37,519 bases of DNA from contig CAZUAS010000018.1 in assembly GCA_964618515.1 (NCBI GenBank), positions 1-37,519 on the forward strand. The letters are read 5' to 3'. Below are positions 31,662-37,519 of the stretch, one piece after another (the stretch's first letter is position 1; each line of letters starts with the position of its first letter). This DNA comes from JAFGNW01 sp964618515 (lineage in GTDB: Bacteria; Zixibacteria; MSB-5A5; GN15; FEB-12). Position numbers and translations under genes: made by a program. A model generated the notes under the pieces. It ran no database searches. It worked only from the letters and a program-made list of their open reading frames with translations, and was not told where the DNA came from.

Positions 31662-32081
31662 ATGGATAAACCAAAAATCTTTGACAACACGATTATGATT
31701 CCTTCCAGCCAGGATTTCCTTCCTGATGTGGATGTTTTCCTGGAGGGGGTTTTACGAGGTCTTGGCATCGACGAATCAATAATCGCGGACATTGCCATTT
31801 CAGTTTCGGAACTGGTCAACAATGCCATTTTTCACGGGAATAAGACTATCAGGGACAAACCCATAGCCGTTAAAATCAACAAGAAAAAGGGAGCCGTCGA
31901 AATAACCGTAACCGATGAAGGTAACGGTTTTGATATTAACACCGTGGAAAATCCGATTGATGATAATAACCTTTTAAAGGAAGTCGGCCGCGGTCTTTTT
32001 ATTGTACGTTCCCTGATGGATTCTCTGTCTCTGGAAACCAGCGAATCGGGAACGTCGGTAATTATTACCAAAAATATTTAA
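31662..32081 (+). CDS. RsbW/SpoIIAB-like serine kinase (anti-sigma factor type)
   Basis: A 139-residue GHKL ATPase of the HATPase_c_2 type. The N box SELVNNAIFHGN (Glu50, Asn54), G1 DEGNGFD and the lid/G2 VGRGLFIVRSLMD are intact. It would phosphorylate the STAS protein on Ser56 and hold a target protein inactive. The target is not in the window: no sigma factor gene is adjacent, so it might act on a non-sigma partner. SD GGAG at 31649-31652. Confidence 0.92.
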   Translation: MDKPKIFDNTIMIPSSQDFLPDVDVFLEGVLRGLGIDESIIADIAISVSELVNNAIFHGNKTIRDKPIAVKINKKKGAVEITVTDEGNGFDINTVENPIDDNNLLKEVGRGLFIVRSLMDSLSLETSESGTSVIITKNI

Positions 32082-32109
32082 AAACTGTAATTAACACTGG
32101 CACTTAGGG

Positions 32110-34383
32110 ATGAACCTGGAGCTTTTAAAAACACTTGTTTATTTCCTGCCCGGCGGTTTTTTAATCTTTCTGGCGATAACAATAACCCGGGATAATTTCT
32201 CAAGCAGGTTAAATCGTGTTACCGGAGCCATGCTTTTCTTTGCCGGAATCGGTCCTATCGCCATGGTCCTTGGTTACATGATTGAGCAAAGTTCCACCGG
32301 TGCAATCCCGTTTAACCAGACCACCCTTTATAATTTATATCTTATCTGGGAATTCTTCTTCCCTACCCTGCTGGTATTTTCCTGGCTCTTTCCGGTTGAC
32401 CGCCTTCGGGCTTTCAAACATTCCCGTTTGCTCTACCTGATATTCCTGCCCCAGCTGATGCACCTGGTTATCGTCATTTTCTTCGGCAATATTAACAACC
32501 TTCTGAGCTCACTCGGGACCACCGAAAGCAGCAGTGGGTTTACCGGTATTATTTTAAAGCCCTTGTCAGTGCTGTTTTCCTATCTGCTGTTACTTATCGG
32601 ATTCATACGTACTTATGAAGATGTAATCTTCGGCGGGATAAACCTGTTCTATGTGCTGATAGCCATTTACTTCGTCGAATCGGGGAAAAAATATTTGACC
32701 AACCCCAGGCTTCTGACGCAAACCCGGGTGGTAATCTGGGCTATTCGCCTCGGGCTGGGCCTGCTGATTATCGTTTATCTGGGTACAGCCATATTTTCCT
32801 ATGAATTTCCCAAAAGCATCAGTACCGCCCTGCTTCTGTCGGCCCTGCTGATAGGCGGCGGCATTTTCACCTATGCCATAATTCGTCACCAGTTTCTCGA
32901 TGTTCAGCTATTTTTCCGGCAATCGTTTATTTACACCCTCATTTCGGCTTTGCTGGTCGGACTATATATCGTTCTTGGTGTGCAGTCTAAAAAATTACTT
33001 ACCCCCCTGTTCGGTGATAAAGCTGAAATCGTAAGTTATGTGTTTATTATATTCCTGCTATTGATTTTTCAGCCCATCTCCAACTGGATTGACAATTTTA
33101 TTCGTTCGATGTTCATGCATACCCGGACGGATTACCGGAACATCATAGAAAGATTCTCGCGGCAGGTTATCTCCATGTTCGACCCCGGTCTGCTCCGGCA
33201 GACTATCGAGGAAACCCTCAAAACCGCTCTCCTGGTCGAAAGAGTATATTTCGTCCTTTATGACGACCGCATCGGGGAATACGCTTTGTTGCCCAGTGAG
33301 GATTATGCCAAACGCAAGGTAATCGACCGTGAGGACCTGATGTTGCGGGGAATTAATCTTTTGAATGTTCCCACCTATTTCGATTCCCTGTCGGATTACC
33401 GGGAAAATTCGGCTCTGGGTGAGATTCTGGACGAACTCAAGGTCAAGCTGATTCTGCCCATGAAGGATGCCGAGCACCTTTTGGGTTTTCTGGCGCTGAC
33501 CGCCAAAGTGGCCGGGTACCGGTATTCCGCCGAGGATTTCAACCTGCTGGGCGTCTTATCCAACCAGATGGTGACAGCTCTGACCAACGCCCGGCTTTAT
33601 GTTGAGTCTCTCGAGAAACTTCGCCTTGAAGAAGAACTCAATATGGCCCGTCAGATTCAGCTGGACCTGCTTCCTTCCTGCCCGCCCGAGATGGCTTGTG
33701 CAGCTATTTCCGCCCAGTCCATGCCCTCGCGGACGGTGGGAGGTGATTTTTACGATTTTATCCCCACCAAAGTCAACCGGCGGATGGGCATTGTTATTGC
33801 CGACGCCTCAGGTAAGGGCATGCCGGCGGCGCTGATGATTGCCCAGGTCCACGCCATGATTCACAGTGAGGTAAACAACGGCAACAGTATCGCCACCATG
33901 CTGGAAAATATGAATAATCAGGTCGCCCAATCCACCTCGCCCGAAAAATATGTGACTCTTTTTTACGGTGAACTTGACGAGGAAACCGGCCTTTTCCATT
34001 TCGCCAACGCCGGTCACAATTACCCCATCCTGGTCAGGAGCAACGGCGAGGTGGTGTTGCTCGAAACCGGCGGTCCCCTGATAGGCGCTTTTCAAAATAT
34101 GCATTATGAATCCTCGTCTATCCGCCTGCAACCGGGTGACGTTCTCTTTTTCTTCACCGACGGTTTATCCGAAGCCATGAATGAAAATGGCGAAGAATAT
34201 TCCGAAGATAGGATACGCAAATTAATTATAAATAATCGTGAGCGTGACCCACAAACGCTGATGGAAATGATCCTCGAGGATGTGCGTAAATTTGACCCGC
34301 ATATTCCACCCCAGGATGACACGACCATGATAACCATGAAAATTATGAAGGACTATACGGTGTTCAATGAACGACAAGTATAA
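32110..34383 (+). CDS. Membrane-bound GAF-SpoIIE (PP2C) serine phosphatase
   Basis: A 757-residue RsbU-like phosphatase that would dephosphorylate the STAS antagonist in response to a signal. Residues 1 to about 330 form seven to nine membrane helices of a 7TM sensor type. A GAF domain follows at about residues 350-505, then a short coiled linker (EELNMARQIQLDLLP) and the SpoIIE/PP2C domain. Metal-binding aspartates are readable: Asp546 (GGDFYDF), Asp565 (IADASGKGMPAALMIA), Asp684 (FFTDGLSEA) and Asp736-Asp737 (QDDTT). No good Shine-Dalgarno; GGG abuts the ATG. Its end overlaps the NUDIX gene by 17 bases. Confidence 0.93.
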   Translation: MNLELLKTLVYFLPGGFLIFLAITITRDNFSSRLNRVTGAMLFFAGIGPIAMVLGYMIEQSSTGAIPFNQTTLYNLYLIWEFFFPTLLVFSWLFPVDRLRAFKHSRLLYLIFLPQLMHLVIVIFFGNINNLLSSLGTTESSSGFTGIILKPLSVLFSYLLLLIGFIRTYEDVIFGGINLFYVLIAIYFVESGKKYLTNPRLLTQTRVVIWAIRLGLGLLIIVYLGTAIFSYEFPKSISTALLLSALLIGGGIFTYAIIRHQFLDVQLFFRQSFIYTLISALLVGLYIVLGVQSKKLLTPLFGDKAEIVSYVFIIFLLLIFQPISNWIDNFIRSMFMHTRTDYRNIIERFSRQVISMFDPGLLRQTIEETLKTALLVERVYFVLYDDRIGEYALLPSEDYAKRKVIDREDLMLRGINLLNVPTYFDSLSDYRENSALGEILDELKVKLILPMKDAEHLLGFLALTAKVAGYRYSAEDFNLLGVLSNQMVTALTNARLYVESLEKLRLEEELNMARQIQLDLLPSCPPEMACAAISAQSMPSRTVGGDFYDFIPTKVNRRMGIVIADASGKGMPAALMIAQVHAMIHSEVNNGNSIATMLENMNNQVAQSTSPEKYVTLFYGELDEETGLFHFANAGHNYPILVRSNGEVVLLETGGPLIGAFQNMHYESSSIRLQPGDVLFFFTDGLSEAMNENGEEYSEDRIRKLIINNRERDPQTLMEMILEDVRKFDPHIPPQDDTTMITMKIMKDYTVFNERQV

Positions 34384-34936
34384 AAATTTCGATGCCGAGG
34401 TTTTATTTGCCAGAAAAAACAAACATTGCGGTTTTCGTTTTTGCCCCCTGTGCGGTAAGGCTTTAGTCGAGGCGGCGGTTGATGGCAGGCGGCGGATGAC
34501 CTGTCCCGATGAAAATTGCCGCTATGTTTTTTACCAGAACCCCATCCCGGCCGCGGGTGCCATCATCGTTGACGATGACCGGATTTTATTCGTTAAACGG
34601 GCTCATCCTCCGAAAATCGGCTGGTGGTGTCTCCCGGCCGGTTTCATGGAATGGGACGAGCACCCGATGCACACGGCTGTACGGGAAGTCCGCGAGGAAA
34701 CCGGCCTGGATGTGGAACTAGTTTCCTTCTTTGAAGTATACAGCGGCGATGACGACCCGCGTTCCAATGCCATACTACTTTTATACCTGGCCAGAGTAAC
34801 CGGCGGCGAATTAAATGCGGCCGATGATGCTCAGGAAGTACGCTTTTTCAGCTTTGACGCCTTACCCGATAAAATAGCTTTTGCTTCACATATACAGGCC
34901 CTGCAGGACTATCGCCGCCGTATCCGGAGTAAATAA
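34367..34936 (+). CDS. NUDIX hydrolase with N-terminal zinc ribbon
   Basis: A 189-residue hydrolase of nucleoside diphosphate-X compounds. The zinc ribbon uses Cys26, Cys29, Cys46 and Cys51 (CPLCG, CPDENC), as in NudC-type NADH pyrophosphatases. The NUDIX box spans residues 92-114 (GFMEWDE to REVREETGL) with Glu107, Glu110 and Glu111 as metal ligands. The NADH-specific SQPWPFPxS motif of NudC is not present, so the substrate may differ (ADP-ribose or other). It overlaps the phosphatase gene, implying co-expression with the partner-switching module. Confidence 0.92.
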   Translation: MNDKYKNFDAEVLFARKNKHCGFRFCPLCGKALVEAAVDGRRRMTCPDENCRYVFYQNPIPAAGAIIVDDDRILFVKRAHPPKIGWWCLPAGFMEWDEHPMHTAVREVREETGLDVELVSFFEVYSGDDDPRSNAILLLYLARVTGGELNAADDAQEVRFFSFDALPDKIAFASHIQALQDYRRRIRSK

Positions 34937-34941
34937 CGGTA

Positions 34942-36387
34942 ATGAAAATTAAAACGTTCAGTAATAAATTATTTATTCTTTTCCTGCTTTTTGCCCTCGT
35001 CCCTTCGATAATAATTACTGCATCGGGATATTTTTTGCTGATGGAATCAGGTTCCCTGACCGGGAACCAGGGGGAACAATATACCCAGAAGCTGACCCGG
35101 TATTATAATGACGTGCTTTTCAATAAGATTCAATCCGGTATAAACCAGTACTTGGTTTATCCACAGGCTATCCCCCCGATTCTCGATTTTATATTTATAG
35201 AAAACGACAACGGCTTGCAAGCCGCAACGAATCCAAAGTACCTGTCTCCCACCCTCATTGCCGATATCATCGAAACCTCACGGGTCCGCCCCCGTGGATT
35301 TATCGAACATGAGGGTCAATATTTCCAATATGACATGAGGATTTTGGAAACGGGTGAAAAGATATATGCCGGCCTGGTTCACGACGAAACCTACAAAGCC
35401 CTCATGGAAACAGTGCAGACCGGTACAGCCATGGAGAGCACCAGCCGGGCGCTGGGCCGGCGCTATATCTTTTTTCTTACCACCTTGTTTATGGCCGTAT
35501 CGCTGGTTATGGCCGGGGCGGCATATCTTTTTTCGACCCGTCTGGCTAAAAATATTGCCCGTCCCCTGACGGAACTATGCCAAGCTTCGATTGAAATCGC
35601 CGAGGGTAATTTCAATCAAGAGATTAAGCCTTCCCCGGATAGAGAAATACAAACCCTGGTGGAAAACTTCAACCGGATGGCCCAGCGTCTGGAACAAACC
35701 ACTTCGCGGCTGGCCCAAGCTGAACGGGTGTCTGCCTGGCGCCAGATTGCCCGGCGCTTTGCCCATGAACTTAAAAATCCCCTTCAGCCTCTTTTAATTT
35801 CGCTTTATCGCATCGAAAAACAGTTGCTTGACAATGAGGTTTACGACCGCATCTACGAACCTCTTAAAGCCGCCTCTGAAGAATTAAAACACCTGACTCT
35901 CCTGGCGGAACGTTTTTCACACCTGGCGAAACTCCCTCCCCCCAAACCGGAAACCACGGACCTTAAAAAACTGCTGCTTTCAATAGCTCATCTGTACGAA
36001 GAACGTCTGGCCAAGTATAAATTTGAGGTTCGCCTGCCCGAAGAAGATATAATCTGTCTGGTCGACGCCGCCTATTTAAGGGAGGCTTTGCATAACCTTT
36101 TGCAAAACGCCATCGATGCTTCGCCGGAAAACGAACGTATTATCATATCCCTGGAAACCGATAATGACACCCTCAATCTGTCCGTTATCGACTACGGCGA
36201 GGGGATGACGCCTCAGACTGTTACCGCCGCCCGTCTGCCCTATTTCACCACCAGAGAGCACGGCACCGGACTCGGGCTGGCTATTGTTGAAAAATCGGTA
36301 AATGAACTCAAGGGACAACTTCTTATCGATTCCCAGCGCGGCCGGGGCACACAAGTAACGATTTCACTGCCATATAACAGGGGGTAA
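34942..36387 (+). CDS. Membrane sensor histidine kinase (NtrY/AtoS-like)
   Basis: A 481-residue kinase. Membrane helices lie at about residues 9-32 and 172-195, enclosing a periplasmic sensor of about 140 residues. A HAMP domain follows (about 195-250), then a HisKA-type dimerisation helix with phosphoacceptor His275 (FAHELKNPL) and a HATPase with N box HNLLQNAIDASP, G1 DYGEGM and G2 GTGLGLAIVEKS. A GGAG lies 13 bases before the ATG. The next gene is an NtrC-family regulator 5 bases away, so the pair is a two-component system controlling sigma-54 promoters. The signal is unknown. Confidence 0.93.
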   Translation: MKIKTFSNKLFILFLLFALVPSIIITASGYFLLMESGSLTGNQGEQYTQKLTRYYNDVLFNKIQSGINQYLVYPQAIPPILDFIFIENDNGLQAATNPKYLSPTLIADIIETSRVRPRGFIEHEGQYFQYDMRILETGEKIYAGLVHDETYKALMETVQTGTAMESTSRALGRRYIFFLTTLFMAVSLVMAGAAYLFSTRLAKNIARPLTELCQASIEIAEGNFNQEIKPSPDREIQTLVENFNRMAQRLEQTTSRLAQAERVSAWRQIARRFAHELKNPLQPLLISLYRIEKQLLDNEVYDRIYEPLKAASEELKHLTLLAERFSHLAKLPPPKPETTDLKKLLLSIAHLYEERLAKYKFEVRLPEEDIICLVDAAYLREALHNLLQNAIDASPENERIIISLETDNDTLNLSVIDYGEGMTPQTVTAARLPYFTTREHGTGLGLAIVEKSVNELKGQLLIDSQRGRGTQVTISLPYNRG

Positions 36388-36392
36388 ACAAC

Positions 36393-37519
36393 GTGGCGGC
36401 AAAAATCTTAATCATCGACGATGAACCCAATATCCGGCTTTCGTTCTCATCCCTGCTTAAAGATGAAGGATACGACTGCACCGCCGCTGAATCTGCAGAA
36501 ACGGCGATGAATCTTTTAACTCATCATAATTTCGAGCTTATCCTCCTGGATTTACAGCTTCCCGGCAAATCCGGCCTGGAATTCTTAAAGGCTTTAAAAA
36601 ATGAAGTCATGCCGCCACTGGTGCTGGTGGTATCGGGACAGGCGGATATTCCAATGGCACTGGAAGCCATGAAACTGGGAGCTGTCAATTTTCTGGAAAA
36701 GCCGGTTTCACCGGAAAAACTCATAGCCGGAGTCAATTCCGCTCTTCTTCTGGCAGTTGCCAACCACCAGAGAAATCTTCTGGTCAATGAGCTCGAGGAC
36801 CGTCACCGGATAATCGGGCATTCCCAAGCAATAAGAAAACTTTTGCAGACTATCGCTCATGTTGCCCCGACAGACACAACAGTTCTCATCAGCGGCCCCA
36901 ACGGCACCGGAAAAGAACTGGTCGCTACCCGGATTTATCTTAGCAGTAACCGCCGGGATAAACCTTTTATCAAAGTAAACTGCCCGGGTATCCCGGAAAC
37001 ATTATTCGAATCGGAGCTTTTCGGCCACACCCGGGGAGCTTTTACAGGGGCTGTGCGCGATTACCCCGGTAAATTCGTCATGGCCGACAGAGGTACTATT
37101 TTCCTCGACGAAATCGGCGACCTGCCTATAAGCTGCCAGGCGAAACTTCTACGGGTGCTCGAAACCGGAGAAGTAGAGACACTGGGCACTGAAACAATTA
37201 AAAAAGTAAACGTCAGGGTAATCTGCGCCACCAACCGTAACCTTGAAAGGTTGTTAAACGAAGGAAAATTCAGACAGGATCTGTATTACCGCATCTCGGT
37301 TTTTTTAATCGTTATGCCACCTCTTAAGGAAAGGGCTGAAGATATTCCCCTTTTAATCGGCGAATTTCTTAAAAGATTCGACCCGTCGGGTAAAACCCGT
37401 CTTTCTGCTGAAAGTATTGCCTTTTTATGCGGTTTGAGTTACCCCGGGAATGTCCGCCAGTTGAAAAATATAATTGAACGATTGACCATTCTTTACCGAG
37501 ATAAAACAATAGAAGTAAC
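36393..37519 (+). CDS. Sigma-54-dependent NtrC-family response regulator, 3' truncated by window
   Basis: Starts at GTG 36393 after a G-rich SD (AGGGGG) and stays open to the window edge (375 codons and 2 bases). The receiver domain has the acidic pair DDE and phosphoacceptor Asp53 (LLDLQLPGKSG). An AAA+ domain follows with a Walker A variant SGPNGTGKEL, the sigma-54 contact loop GAFTGA at residues 215-220, Walker B GTIFLDEIGDLP, and a sensor region ATNRNLERL. PGNVRQLKN is the final visible element; the rest of AAA+ and the helix-turn-helix should lie beyond. The cognate kinase is the gene just upstream. No sigma-54 promoter was found in this window by eye. Confidence 0.93.
   Translation, partial: MAAKILIIDDEPNIRLSFSSLLKDEGYDCTAAESAETAMNLLTHHNFELILLDLQLPGKSGLEFLKALKNEVMPPLVLVVSGQADIPMALEAMKLGAVNFLEKPVSPEKLIAGVNSALLLAVANHQRNLLVNELEDRHRIIGHSQAIRKLLQTIAHVAPTDTTVLISGPNGTGKELVATRIYLSSNRRDKPFIKVNCPGIPETLFESELFGHTRGAFTGAVRDYPGKFVMADRGTIFLDEIGDLPISCQAKLLRVLETGEVETLGTETIKKVNVRVICATNRNLERLLNEGKFRQDLYYRISVFLIVMPPLKERAEDIPLLIGEFLKRFDPSGKTRLSAESIAFLCGLSYPGNVRQLKNIIERLTILYRDKTIEV

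Noticed and set aside
1..37519. CRISPR arrays, tRNA, rRNA, IS elements or prophage
   Set aside because: No regular spaced repeats, cloverleaf-like segments, transposase or integrase motifs, or phage structural genes were seen on either strand.

Overview
The window looks like a metagenomic or draft contig from a Gram-negative (diderm) bacterium with an anaerobic or facultative lifestyle. The evidence is an OmpA-type peptidoglycan-binding protein, two lipobox lipoproteins, ferredoxin-linked 2-oxoacid metabolism, a type II NADH dehydrogenase, a bacterial sirtuin and an NtrC/sigma-54 regulator. Phylum cannot be fixed from sequence alone; gene content would suit a deltaproteobacterial or FCB/Zixibacteria-like lineage (low confidence). 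There are two assembly artefacts: an Illumina adapter at the left edge (16-48) and a 10-N placeholder inside the nuoF-like gene (28327-28336). No rRNA, tRNA, CRISPR, IS or phage genes were seen.

Left block (1-7916): a truncated zinc alcohol dehydrogenase on + meets a long minus-strand series. Reading from right to left this is ndh (NDH-2), a patatin-like lipase, DUF202, DUF192, an unassigned conserved protein, a natural cysteine desulfurase-SelD fusion, and a sirtuin that overlaps the fusion by ATGA. The selenophosphate synthetase half has a Cys active site.

Central block (8098-23803): gdhA sits behind a leader with three inverted repeats. It is followed by a 1062-residue protein joining a GAF-like sensor, an intact PPDK/PEP-synthase-type ATP-grasp domain and a C-terminal nucleotidyltransferase, without the usual phospho-His and PEP/pyruvate domains. 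Then come a GNAT acetyltransferase with a beta-hydroxyacid dehydrogenase, a DUF89 phosphatase with a secreted S9 peptidase, an OmpA protein, an FN3-like lipoprotein with an M24 X-Pro peptidase, a small DUF5684 membrane protein, a short citrate-synthase/citryl-CoA-lyase-like enzyme, and a lipoprotein that looks like a decayed peptidase.

VOR-Nuo operon (24044-31001): nine tightly packed + strand genes encode a P-loop ATPase, the four subunits of a VorB-type 2-oxoacid:ferredoxin oxidoreductase (delta, alpha, beta, gamma), NuoE, NuoF with extra ferredoxin domains, a truncated NuoG-like Fe-S protein and a 16-Cys HycB/CooF-like ferredoxin. The set reads as a 2-oxoacid oxidoreductase wired directly to NAD(H). 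A terminator-like hairpin follows at 31060-31097. With gdhA and the peptidases it suggests peptide and amino-acid oxidation: peptides to amino acids to 2-oxoacids to acyl-CoA, with electrons to NADH and then to quinone through NDH-2.

Right block (31242-37519): a partner-switching module (STAS antagonist, RsbW-like kinase, membrane-bound GAF-SpoIIE phosphatase) with a hairpin between antagonist and kinase genes. A NUDIX hydrolase, a membrane histidine kinase and a sigma-54-dependent response regulator cut by the window end follow.
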